From the NCBI RefSeq assembly GCF_014649995.1, contig NZ_BMUC01000017.1:1-64000 (forward strand): a DNA stretch of 64,000 nt, read 5' to 3'. Positions 54,603 to 62,771 of the stretch are shown here, one piece after another. Positions within the stretch are counted from its first letter, which is position 1. Each line of letters opens with the position of its first letter. The notes below the pieces were generated by a model that searched no databases, had not been told where the DNA came from, and was given only the letters and a program-made list of their open reading frames with translations. Both the position numbers and the translations under genes were made by a program. The stretch comes from Streptomyces griseoflavus. Lineage in GTDB: Bacteria; Actinomycetota; Actinomycetes; Streptomycetales; Streptomycetaceae.

Positions 54603-55511
54603 GTGGACCCGGAACATGCCCCCGTCAAGGGTCGGGAGACGTCGCAGCGGCCACGGAGGACGCATCGCGAGGTGGCCGACGAGCTGCGCGCGCGGATCCG
54701 GACCGGCGCGCTGCGGCCGGGCGAGCGCATGCCCACCCAGGCCCGGCTGGCCGCAGAGTTCGGTGTGGAGCGCCCCGCGATACGCCGGGCGCTGCGCATC
54801 CTGCAGTCCGAGCAGTTGCTCACCAATGTCTCCAAGGGAGCCCCGGCGACCGTCGCGGCCCGGCCCCGCGGGGTCCCGGCCGGCCCCACCGCGCCGCCGC
54901 TGCCCACCACGGTGGGCCTCGCGCCGCGGATCGCCGCCGCCTTCGAGGCCGAGCACGTCGAGATCGACGCCGTCTGCCTGACCTCCATCTCCCTCACGCT
55001 CGCCATGGGGGAGCCGTTGCGCCGGATCCACGCGGGACGACTGAAACCGGCCAAGGTCGACGTCCGGGTCCTGCTGCCCAGCCGGCACATCGACCTCGCC
55101 TTCCCGGTGCCGGTCGAGGGGCGCGGGGGCGCGGACGACCCGGTGCACGAGCGGTGGCTGTCGATGCGCAACGCCCAGGGCCAGGTGCTCCGCCACAATC
55201 TCCTCGCCCTGCGCGCCACCCACGGCATCGACGTGAGCGTCTCGTTCCGGGCGCTGCCCTTCACCCCGCCGGTGAAGCTGTATCTGCTCAATCGCGTGGA
55301 GGCGCTGTTCGCCTACTACACGGTGGCCCGCAGCCGGGCGCAGATCGACCACGAGAGCCTGGAGACCTACGACGCGCAGGGCGTACGGTCCCTGCTCTTC
55401 GCCTTCGAACAGGGCCCCGGCCCGCGGGACACCACGTTCGTGGAACAGTCGCACCTGTGGTTCGACGCACTGTGGAAGACGATCAGTTCGGAGCTGGTGC
55501 TGACGAGCTGA
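54603..55511 (+). CDS. GntR-type regulator, copy A
   Basis: 302 residues. The N-terminal winged helix (EVADELRARIRTGALRPGER, AEFGVERPAIRRALRILQSE) is GntR-like. The C-terminal 200 residues form an effector domain whose family I cannot name, shared with copy B at high identity (RWLSMRNAQGQVLRHNLLAL, VSFRALPFTPPVKLYLLN). GTG at 54603 was chosen by alignment with copy B; it appears leaderless. It is divergent from a small membrane protein gene across a palindromic operator. The ligand is unknown. Confidence 0.85.
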   Translation: MDPEHAPVKGRETSQRPRRTHREVADELRARIRTGALRPGERMPTQARLAAEFGVERPAIRRALRILQSEQLLTNVSKGAPATVAARPRGVPAGPTAPPLPTTVGLAPRIAAAFEAEHVEIDAVCLTSISLTLAMGEPLRRIHAGRLKPAKVDVRVLLPSRHIDLAFPVPVEGRGGADDPVHERWLSMRNAQGQVLRHNLLALRATHGIDVSVSFRALPFTPPVKLYLLNRVEALFAYYTVARSRAQIDHESLETYDAQGVRSLLFAFEQGPGPRDTTFVEQSHLWFDALWKTISSELVLTS

Positions 55512-55542
55512 CGTCCCCCGCGCCGGCCGGTTCCGGGGCCCC

Positions 55543-55731
55543 TCACAGGGCGGGCCTCGACACGAGCAGCGCGAGCAGCACCGCCCCGGCGGAGCTGATC
55601 CCCGGCCTGTTGGCCCTGATGCCTATGGTGAGCAGCAGCAGGCCGACCAGGCCGGCCACGCCGAACTGCCACTCGACGAGCTGCTGGACGGTGATGACGA
55701 GGACGGCGGAGAGCAGAGCGATCAACTGCAC
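55543..55731 (-). CDS. small membrane protein, copy B of the duplicated divergon
   Basis: 62 residues with two hydrophobic helices (LIALLSAVLVITVQQLVEW; GLVGLLLLTIGIRA and AGAVLLALLV), paralogous to the copy-A protein. GTG at 55731 has GAGGGGGAAA upstream. It ends 31 bases from regulator A and is divergent from regulator B. No motif suggests catalysis. Confidence 0.75.
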   Translation of the reverse strand: MQLIALLSAVLVITVQQLVEWQFGVAGLVGLLLLTIGIRANRPGISSAGAVLLALLVSRPAL

Positions 55732-55768
55732 GGTGGTTTCCCCCTCGATGGCGATGCCAACCCGAAGA

Positions 55769-55783
55769 AGTTGGCAACCAACT
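55769..55783. promoter_or_regulatory. operator core, copy B
   Basis: AGTTGG-CAA-CCAACT, the same core as in copy A, 87 bases from the start of regulator B. Further matches at equal offsets are CCACTTGG (55799-55806) and AAGTTGTA (55853-55860). Confidence 0.8.
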
Positions 55784-55870
55784 CTTAGTAAGTTGTCCCC
55801 ACTTGGTCGCCATGCGTAAACAACTTACAAACAACTCCCCTCAGATGGATCAAAGTTGTAGCGTTTGGTC

Positions 55871-56752
55871 GTGACCCAGGAGAACGCGGCAGTGAACGGC
55901 AGCAGCAGGCGCTCGCCCCAGGAGATCGCCGACATCCTGCGGGAACGCATCCGGGCCGGCGAGCTCAAGGCCGGCGACCGGCTGCCCACCCAGGCCGAAC
56001 TCGCCGAGGAGTTCGGCGTCGAGCGCGGCACCGTCCGCCAGGCGCTGCGCGCACTCCAGGACGACGGCCTGCTCAGTAATGTCAGCAAGGGCAGCCCGCC
56101 GCGGATCGCCACCCCCGTCCCCGCACCGGCCCACGAGGAACCGCAGCCCACGATGGTCGCGCTGGCACCACGGCTGACGGACGCCTTCGAGGCGGACCGG
56201 GTGCGCGTCGACGCGGTGTGCCTGACGTCCGAGAGCCTCATGCTGGCCCTCGGCGAACCCCTCCGGCACATCCACGAGGGCCGGATCCGCCCGGAGACCA
56301 TCGACGTCCGGCTCCTGCTGCCCTCCAGGCGGATCAACCTGGCCTTCCCCGTCCCCGTCGAGGAGGGCGGCGACGGGGACAACCCGGTGCACGAGCGGTG
56401 GCTGGCGATGCGCAACGCCCAGGCCCGCGTCCTCCAGCACAACCTCCTCGCCCTGCGGGCCACCCACGGCATCGGCGTCCACGTCTCGTTCCGGGCGCTG
56501 CCCTTCACCCCGCCGGTGAAGCTGTACCTGCTCAACGGGGAGGAAGCCCTGCTCGGCTATTACATGCTGACCCGGCGCGAGGAGGAGTGGGAGAGCCGGA
56601 ACCTGGTGATGTACGACGTCCTGGGCTCGACGTCCCTGCTCTTCTCCTTCGCGCGGCAGGCCGGGCAGCGGGACCAGGCGTTCGTGGAGGAATCCCAGAA
56701 GTGGTTCGACGCCCTCTGGGAAACCATCACCACGGACCTGACACTCTCCTAG
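55871..56752 (+). CDS. GntR-type regulator, copy B
   Basis: 293-residue paralogue of the regulator at 54603, with winged helix (EIADILRERIRAGELKAGDR, AEEFGVERGTVRQALRAL) and the same C-terminal effector domain (RWLAMRNAQARVLQHNLLAL, VSFRALPFTPPVKLYLLN). GTG at 55871 lies six bases past a TAGCGT -10 element and has no ribosome-binding site, so it is probably leaderless. Its stop shares one base with the GTG of the HAD gene (TAGTG), making an operon. It may bind the operators of both copies. Confidence 0.87.
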   Translation: MTQENAAVNGSSRRSPQEIADILRERIRAGELKAGDRLPTQAELAEEFGVERGTVRQALRALQDDGLLSNVSKGSPPRIATPVPAPAHEEPQPTMVALAPRLTDAFEADRVRVDAVCLTSESLMLALGEPLRHIHEGRIRPETIDVRLLLPSRRINLAFPVPVEEGGDGDNPVHERWLAMRNAQARVLQHNLLALRATHGIGVHVSFRALPFTPPVKLYLLNGEEALLGYYMLTRREEEWESRNLVMYDVLGSTSLLFSFARQAGQRDQAFVEESQKWFDALWETITTDLTLS

Positions 56753-57507
56753 TGACTTCCGAGACGACACGGACCGATGCGGTGACGGCGGAAACCGGGA
56801 CGGAACCAGGAGAGCTGCGGGACCTGATCCGAGGCGCCCGGGTCGTGCTGTGGGACTTCGACGGCCCCATATGCCGCCTCTTCGCGGGCCACTCGGCGGA
56901 ACGGGTGGCGACCGACCTGGCCTCCTGGCTCGAGGGGCGGGGCCTGCACGGCCTGCTCTCCGAGTCCGAACGCGACTCCCTGGACCCGCACGTCGTGCTG
57001 CGCGCCGTCGACCGCCGGCACCCCGGCAGCGACCTCGTGGCGGAACTGGAGGAACGCCTCACCCAGGAGGAGCTGAAGGCCACCGCCTCCGCCATGCCCA
57101 CCCCGTACGCCGATCCGCTGATCCGCACCTGGACCGCGGTGGGTGTCCGGCTGGCCATCACCACCAACAACTCCCCGCGCGTGGTGCGCGAGTACCTGAC
57201 CTCCCGCGGCCTGGGCCGCTGCTTCGCCCCCCACCTGTACGGACGCACCCAGCAGCTGAACCACCTGAAGCCCGACCCGCACTGCGTCAACCGCGCCCTG
57301 AACGCGATGGGCGCGGCCCCCGCGACCGCCCTGATGATCGGCGACACCCCCTCCGACCTGTCCGCCGCGCGGGCGGCCGGTGTCCCGTTCCTCGGCTACG
57401 CCCGCAACGACCGCAAGCACAAGCTTCTGCGCGACGCCGGTGCCACCGTGGTCGTGGCCTCCCTCGAGCCCGTACTCCGGATGGTCGGGGGCCGGCGCGG
57501 GGCCTGA
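56752..57507 (+). CDS. HAD-superfamily phosphatase
   Basis: 251-residue hydrolase. Motif I is VVLWDFDGPI (nucleophile D35, general acid D37), motif II the Thr of AITTNNSPRVV, motif III the Lys of NHLKPDPHCVN, and motif IV MIGDTPSDLSAA. The cap between motifs I and II is helical, as in phosphoglycolate phosphatase or beta-phosphoglucomutase-like enzymes. The substrate is unknown. GTG at 56752 overlaps the stop of regulator B by one base, so translation is coupled. It is followed by a double kinase-like protein. Confidence 0.88.
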   Translation: MTSETTRTDAVTAETGTEPGELRDLIRGARVVLWDFDGPICRLFAGHSAERVATDLASWLEGRGLHGLLSESERDSLDPHVVLRAVDRRHPGSDLVAELEERLTQEELKATASAMPTPYADPLIRTWTAVGVRLAITTNNSPRVVREYLTSRGLGRCFAPHLYGRTQQLNHLKPDPHCVNRALNAMGAAPATALMIGDTPSDLSAARAAGVPFLGYARNDRKHKLLRDAGATVVVASLEPVLRMVGGRRGA

Positions 57508-57829
57508 AGGGTCAGGCCCTGCGGGCAGCGTGCGGCAGTGGTCCGGCCCGGTGGGGAGTCCGCTGCCGGAAGGACGGCCGCGTCCCCCACTACACCGCCT
57601 TCGGCCGGACCGTCATGCAGTAGCATGCGCGCACCGATCGAGCATGTCCTGCTCTCCGTTCGCATCCAGGGGCACATCAGCCGAGCCGAACGGCCTTCCG
57701 CGCCCCCGGCCTCGGGCAGGCGGGTGACGCCGTACCCGACGCGTCCGGTGCACGCGGCATCCCGCGTGCGGGACCCGAGCCCCCATGCCTACCTTGTTGT
57801 GACTCCCCTCGTACCTCCCGGAGCGGCCA
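57508..57829 (+). other. 322-bp gap before the double phosphotransferase
   Basis: No convincing gene is present. An open frame from ATG 57625 exists but has poor composition and no ribosome-binding site, and it runs into the next gene out of frame. The CGGAG site for the 57830 start is at the right end. A promoter for that gene may lie near 57790-57810. Confidence 0.45.
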
Positions 57830-60037
57830 GTGGGCGCACCACCTCTTCCCCGACCCGCCCCCGGGGGACCCGCATCGCCCGACGCCACGGTGCGGGGTCG
57901 CGACGCCCGGCTCCGCGCCCTCGTGCGGAACGCGACGCGGCACGGGGCGACCACCGGCGGCCACCACCACCACAACCATGTGCTCCGGCTCACCGCGCAG
58001 GAGGCACAACTGCTGGGACGTGAGGCAGGGACGTCCGTGACGGTCCGGATCCGCCGGCCCGGGGCACTGCCCGTGGTGATCCGCACCTGGGCCGACGAGG
58101 ACGAGATCCTGGGCGCGGTCAAGGGGGCCCTCCCGGACGTGCCGCAGTGCCTGGCCAAGGGGCCCGGCTTCGCCGTCCACAGCCATGTGGACGGCGTGCC
58201 CCTGTCCAGCGTCAGCGGGTACGGCGAACCCGTGGATCCGCCGCTCGTCACGGCGCTGGCCGGACTGCTCGCCCGGACGGCTCAGGTGCGGCGCAGTGCG
58301 CTCCCGCCCCTCCCGTCCTGCCGGCCGCGCAACGACACCGACAGCCAGGGCTTCCTGCGCGCGCTGGCCCTCTCGGCCGACCGGCAGATCCGTCAGCCCA
58401 ACCGGGACGCCTTCGGCGGGCTGTTCGCCGCCCTGGGCATCCCGGAGGACGCACTGCCCGGGCTGGCCGACCGGACGCCCCTCATGGTGCGGCGGCCGTA
58501 CGGTCTGCTCCACGCCGACCTGCACCGCGACAACCTGATCGTCACCCACGGCGGCACACCTCCCCTCGTCGCCGTCGACTGGGAACTGGCGACCTACGGC
58601 GATCCGCTGCACGACCTCGCCGTCCACCTCGTGCGCATGCGCTACCCGGACCGGCAGTGGCCGGAGGTGATCGACGCGTGGGAGGAGGCCATGCGGCGGA
58701 TCCGTCCCGCCGCCGTCAACGGGCTGGCGAAGGACCTCGGCCACTACCTGGCCTTCGAGCGGGCGCAGTCCGTCTTCCCGGACGTCATGAGGGCGGCACG
58801 GTCCCTGGAGGAGTCCTCGTCCCAGAAGGATCTGGACCACGCGACGGCAGAGGTCGGCCGGGCCCTGGACGCGGCCGCCGCACCACTCCGGCTCGGGAGC
58901 GTGCCCGGTGAACGGGAGATCGAGCAGGCGCTGTACCGCTGGCTCACGTCCCGTTGCCGGGGCCGAGGCGGCCGGGGCCTGTCCGGCCGGGCCTCCCCCT
59001 GGCAGCCGGACGGGCGGCTGCCACTGCCCCCCGACTTCCCCGAGGCAGCCGTCCTGGGGGCCCTGGCCGTGGAGGGGTCGGCCCCCGCAGGCCGTGTCTT
59101 CCGGGGCACCGCCCACCTCAACACCGTGGTGCGGGTCCCGGGCATCGCGTATCCCGTCGTCGTACGGCGGAGGCTGCCCGGAGCCGGGGGACAGGAGCCC
59201 TGCTTCCTCAGTGAGCACGCCGTGCTGCGCGCCGTCGAGGAGGCCGCCGTCGCCGTGGCGGCGCCGAGGGCGCTGGCCCTGGGATCGAGCCGTCCGCAGG
59301 ACCCCTTCGCCATCCACACCTACGTGGGCCCGCACGACATCGACCGCCCTCCGCACCATCCCGTGAACGGTCTGCTGCCGCACGAGGCGGACGGACTCGT
59401 GGACCAGCTCGTCGCCTTGACCCGGGTGGACTACCGGCAACTCGACCCGGTGGCGGGGGAGCGGGGCTTCTACCGCTGGCTCAAGGACCAGCTGGTCCGC
59501 ATCGTCGCGGACCTGCCCGGGACGACGCGGCAGCTCGGCCGGCGGCTGGGGCTGCCGGACGCGGAGCGGCTGGACCAGATCCTGTCGCGGCGGGACGTCG
59601 GACACCGCGAGCCGTCGCTGCTGCACGGCGACCTCAACCCCTGGAACCTCGTCCGGCGGGACGACCCGTACGCGCTGACCCTCATCGACTGGGAGATGGC
59701 CCTGGTCGGCGACCCCCTCTACGACCTGGTCCGGCACATGCACCTCACGCCGACCCGGCCGGAGATCCGGGAGAGGATGTTCCGCCGCTGGGAGGCCCGC
59801 CTGCCGTCCGCGTACACCCGTAACTGGCGCGCGGACTGGCAGGTCTACCGCCGGCTGGAGATCGTGCGCTCCGCCTACATCGACCTGGACCGCATCGTCA
59901 CCGGCGCGGGCCTCGACGCGCCCAACGTCCGCCGCGCGGTGGATTCCTACGCGGCGACCCTGGCCGTCGCCGGCGGCTCGCTCGGCCTGCCCCTCCGCTT
60001 CCCGGCGCACCCGTATCCGGCCCCGGTACGGGCGTAG
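57830..60037 (+). CDS. two fused aminoglycoside-phosphotransferase-like kinase domains
   Basis: 735 residues holding two complete APH/choline-kinase-like domains. Domain 1 has catalytic HADLHRDN (D230, N235) and metal-binding DWELATYGDPLHD (D250). Domain 2 has HGDLNPWN near residue 600 and IDWEMALVGDPLYD. An N-terminal His cluster GGHHHHNH (43-50) precedes domain 1. Single-domain APH proteins are about 270-350 residues, so this is a fusion or internal duplication. GTG at 57830 follows CGGAG. The substrate is unknown; an antibiotic, sugar or choline-like alcohol is possible. Confidence 0.88.
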   Translation: MGAPPLPRPAPGGPASPDATVRGRDARLRALVRNATRHGATTGGHHHHNHVLRLTAQEAQLLGREAGTSVTVRIRRPGALPVVIRTWADEDEILGAVKGALPDVPQCLAKGPGFAVHSHVDGVPLSSVSGYGEPVDPPLVTALAGLLARTAQVRRSALPPLPSCRPRNDTDSQGFLRALALSADRQIRQPNRDAFGGLFAALGIPEDALPGLADRTPLMVRRPYGLLHADLHRDNLIVTHGGTPPLVAVDWELATYGDPLHDLAVHLVRMRYPDRQWPEVIDAWEEAMRRIRPAAVNGLAKDLGHYLAFERAQSVFPDVMRAARSLEESSSQKDLDHATAEVGRALDAAAAPLRLGSVPGEREIEQALYRWLTSRCRGRGGRGLSGRASPWQPDGRLPLPPDFPEAAVLGALAVEGSAPAGRVFRGTAHLNTVVRVPGIAYPVVVRRRLPGAGGQEPCFLSEHAVLRAVEEAAVAVAAPRALALGSSRPQDPFAIHTYVGPHDIDRPPHHPVNGLLPHEADGLVDQLVALTRVDYRQLDPVAGERGFYRWLKDQLVRIVADLPGTTRQLGRRLGLPDAERLDQILSRRDVGHREPSLLHGDLNPWNLVRRDDPYALTLIDWEMALVGDPLYDLVRHMHLTPTRPEIRERMFRRWEARLPSAYTRNWRADWQVYRRLEIVRSAYIDLDRIVTGAGLDAPNVRRAVDSYAATLAVAGGSLGLPLRFPAHPYPAPVRA

Positions 60038-60087
60038 GGGGACACGCCTGCGCCGACAGCCCGTTGCCCGCGGCCGTCAGCCGTACG

Positions 60088-60975
60088 TCAGCGGCGCCCG
60101 ATCAGCTCGCCCACCCGCGTGTACCCGTCGGTGCCGTGTCCCAGGGCGATGACGCGGCGGGCCTGGCCCTCGATGACACGCATGACGCTCGCGTCGATGC
60201 CGTGGGACTCGGAGGCGTGGACGACGTGGGTCATCGTCGACGCGGCCGAGGTGATCGGGTTCAGTTCCCCGGAGTACGTGCCGGCGTCGGCGTCGGCCGC
60301 GAACTCGGTGAACAACGGCGGCAGGATCGCGGCGATGCCCTCGGCGAAGGGGGCGAGTTCGGCACCGGTGACGCCCTCGGCCCGGGCGAGTGCGAGGGCG
60401 TGCGTGTAACCGGCCATCGCCGTCCAGAAGATGTCGAGCAGCGCGATGTCGTACGCGGCGGCCCGGCCGGTGTCCTCGCCGAGGTGGGTGTGGGTGCCGC
60501 CGAGTGCCGCCAGCACCGCCCGGTGCTCCTCGTACCGTTCGGCCGGGCCGCTGTGCAGGAACACCGCGTCGGCGGTGCCGATGGTCGGCGTCGGTGTCAT
60601 GATCGCGCCGTCCAGGTAGTGGACGCCGTGCCGGGCGGCCCAGTCGGCCGTGTCCCGGGCGCGGGCGGGGGTGTCCGCGCTCAGGTTGACGACCGTGCGG
60701 CCCTTGAGGGCGGTGGCGACGGCGGTCCGGCGCAGTACGGCGTCGGAGGCGTCGTAGTTGACCACGCAGACGACGGTCAGCGGGGCGGCGGCGACCGCCT
60801 CCTCGGGCGAGGCGGCCGCGACGGCGCCCCGCGCGACCAGTTCGCCGTCCCGTCCCGGCGTGCGGTTCCAGACGGTGGTGCGCACCCCCGCGTCCAGGAA
60901 GGCGGAGGCCAGCGCACGGCCCATCGGGCCGAGGCCGAGGACGGTCACGGCGCTGCTGGAGGGGAACTCGGACAT
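60088..60975 (-). CDS. NADPH-dependent imine-reductase-like enzyme
   Basis: 295-residue dehydrogenase. The N-terminal Rossmann domain has VTVLGLGPMGRALASAFL, and VWNRTPGR follows the second strand, an NADPH-type signature of the imine reductase / beta-hydroxyacid dehydrogenase superfamily. The inter-domain segment LDGAIMTPTPTIG and the helical domain start AAAYDIALLDIFWTAMAGY fit imine reductases, with Asp in the catalytic position. An NAD-binding hydroxyisobutyrate dehydrogenase is the main alternative. It is divergent from an HxlR regulator with 50 bases between them. Confidence 0.85.
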   Translation of the reverse strand: MSEFPSSSAVTVLGLGPMGRALASAFLDAGVRTTVWNRTPGRDGELVARGAVAAASPEEAVAAAPLTVVCVVNYDASDAVLRRTAVATALKGRTVVNLSADTPARARDTADWAARHGVHYLDGAIMTPTPTIGTADAVFLHSGPAERYEEHRAVLAALGGTHTHLGEDTGRAAAYDIALLDIFWTAMAGYTHALALARAEGVTGAELAPFAEGIAAILPPLFTEFAADADAGTYSGELNPITSAASTMTHVVHASESHGIDASVMRVIEGQARRVIALGHGTDGYTRVGELIGRR

Positions 60976-61025
60976 GGGACAACTCCGTTAAGGTAAAGGG
61001 TCATTGGTGAGGAAAGGGGCGCGGC

Positions 61026-61376
61026 GTGGTGCACCGGCGGCATGATCCGGACGTGTGCGGGGTGACCGCCGCGATCGCCGTGATCGAGGGCAAGTGGAAG
61101 ACCACGCTGCTGTGGCTGCTGGAGTCCGGCCCGCACCGGCCGGCCGAGCTGCGCCGGAAGGTGCCCGGCCTCAGCGAGAAGGTGCTGACGGACGCGCTGC
61201 GCGAGATGGAGGCGGACGGTCTGGTGCACCGGGAGGTGTACGACGTGCTGCCGCCGAAGACGGTCTACTCCCTGACCGGGTTCGGCCGTGAACTGGCCGG
61301 GGCGCTGGCACCCCTGTCGGACTGGGGCCATCGCCGCCTGGAGAGGCTGGCCGAGGTCGTCGCCCCGGCCTCCTGA
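61026..61376 (+). CDS. HxlR-family transcriptional regulator
   Basis: 116-residue winged-helix regulator of the HxlR type (IAVIEGKWKTTLLWLLESGP, LRRKVPGLSEKVLTDALREM, YSLTGFGRELAGAL). A Cys near the start (DPDVCGV) sits where HxlR/YodB-type proteins carry a thiol or quinone sensor. GTG at 61026 follows GAAAGGGG. It probably controls the divergent imine-reductase-like gene, as HxlR proteins usually do with adjacent oxidoreductases. Confidence 0.88.
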   Translation: MVHRRHDPDVCGVTAAIAVIEGKWKTTLLWLLESGPHRPAELRRKVPGLSEKVLTDALREMEADGLVHREVYDVLPPKTVYSLTGFGRELAGALAPLSDWGHRRLERLAEVVAPAS

Positions 61377-61501
61377 GAACCCTCCGCACCACCTCACTTC
61401 CTCCGTGCGCCCCGGTCGGCCCACCACCAGGCTGGCCCAGCCGGGGCGGAGTGCCAAGTACGCACAATGAAGTGGGTGTTCCTTTCGCGGATGGGAGTCA
61501 T

Positions 61502-62731
61502 GTGAGCGAGACCGAGGTCGTCACCGCACCGCGCCCCCTGCTGCTGGCCGACGGCCGGCCGGCGGCGCGGGCGTGGTCGCTGGACCCCGCCCTGCGCCAC
61601 CTCAACCACGGCTCCTTCGGCGCCGTACCGCTGGCCGCCCAGCGGCGGCAGCGGGAGCTGCGTGCGGAGATGGAGCGCGCTCCGGTGGTGTGGTTCCCGG
61701 AGCTGCCGGGCCGGCTCGCGGCGGCCCGGGCGGGCCTCGCGGCCTTCCTCGGCGCGGACCCCGGCGACCTCGCCCTGGTGCCGAACGCGAGTGCCGGGGC
61801 GAGCGTCGTGTACGCCGGACTCGAGCGGCGCGGCGGCGGGGAGATCGTGGTCACCGACCACGGCTACGGCGCCGTCACGATGGGCGCCGAGCGGCTCGCC
61901 CGCCGCTGGGGCGGCCGGGTGCGCACGGCGAGGGTGCCGTTGGACGCGGACGAGGAGCGGGCCTGCGAGGCCGTGACGGCCGAGGTGGGGGAGCGCACCG
62001 GGCTGGTCGTCGTCGACCAGATCACCTCGGCGACCGGCCGGCGCCTCCCGGTGGAGCGGATCGGTGCGGAGCTGCACAGGCGCGGGGTCCCGCTGCTCGT
62101 CGACGGCGCGCACGCACCCGGCCTGATCGACGCCCCGCTCGAAGGGCTGACCTGCGACTTCTGGGCGGGGAACCTCCACAAGTGGGGCTGCGCGCCGCGC
62201 GGTACCGCCGCCCTGGTGGCACGCGGTCCGCTGCGGGACGGCCTCCACCCGCTGATCGACTCCTGGGGCGCCCACGACCCCTACCCCGACCGTTTCGACC
62301 AGCAGGGCACGGTCGACGCCACCCAGTACCTGGCCGCCCGGACGTCCCTCGACTTCATCGGGACCACCTGGGGCTGGCCCGCCGCCCGCCGCTACATGGA
62401 CGACCTCGCCGGGTACGCCGAGCGGGTCGTGGGCGCCGCGTTCACCGCGCTGACCGGTGAGGACGCCCTGGTCGACGTCGGCATGCCCGTGCCCGGGATG
62501 CGGCTGGTCCGGCTGCCCGACGGCCTCGCCGGCAGCCGCCTCGCCGCCGACGCCCTGCGCGACCGGGCCGCCGCCGAGCTGGGCGTCGAGGCCGCGTTCA
62601 CCAGCTTCGACGGCATCGGCTACGTACGGCTGTCCGCGCACGTGTACAACACCGCCGAGGACTACGAGTACTTCGCCGAACGGTGCGTCCCCGTGCTGGG
62701 CGAGTGGGCCCGCGCGGCGCGCGGCCGCTGA
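61502..62731 (+). CDS. class V PLP-dependent aminotransferase, isopenicillin-epimerase-like
   Basis: 409-residue fold-type I PLP enzyme. The cofactor Lys is in AGNLHKWGCAPRG and the phosphate/pyridine Asp in PLLVDGAHAPG. The N-terminal LNHGSFGAVPL and VPNASAGASVV match the isopenicillin N epimerase (CefD)-like branch of class V. No beta-lactam genes are nearby, so the substrate is more likely a simple amino acid, and cysteine desulfurase-type chemistry is less likely. GTG at 61502 has a GGGAG site. Confidence 0.87.
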   Translation: MSETEVVTAPRPLLLADGRPAARAWSLDPALRHLNHGSFGAVPLAAQRRQRELRAEMERAPVVWFPELPGRLAAARAGLAAFLGADPGDLALVPNASAGASVVYAGLERRGGGEIVVTDHGYGAVTMGAERLARRWGGRVRTARVPLDADEERACEAVTAEVGERTGLVVVDQITSATGRRLPVERIGAELHRRGVPLLVDGAHAPGLIDAPLEGLTCDFWAGNLHKWGCAPRGTAALVARGPLRDGLHPLIDSWGAHDPYPDRFDQQGTVDATQYLAARTSLDFIGTTWGWPAARRYMDDLAGYAERVVGAAFTALTGEDALVDVGMPVPGMRLVRLPDGLAGSRLAADALRDRAAAELGVEAAFTSFDGIGYVRLSAHVYNTAEDYEYFAERCVPVLGEWARAARGR

Positions 62732-62743
62732 GGACGGTGGAGG

Positions 62744-62769
62744 CGGACGCCGGCCGGGGCCGGCGTCCG
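62744..62769. terminator. bidirectional terminator
   Basis: CGGACGCCGGCC-GG-GGCCGGCGTCCG, a perfect 12-base-pair stem, lies between the convergent aminotransferase and DinB-like genes, two bases from the latter's stop. Confidence 0.8.
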
Positions 62770-62771
62770 GG

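Noticed and set aside
57538-58023. Plus-strand frame in the gap before the double phosphotransferase
   Set aside because: It overlaps the start of the phosphotransferase gene in another frame, is Arg/Pro/Ser-rich, and has no ribosome-binding site.
57677-60010. 777-residue minus-strand frame opposite the double phosphotransferase
   Set aside because: Shadow of the real gene, which has two complete sets of kinase motifs.
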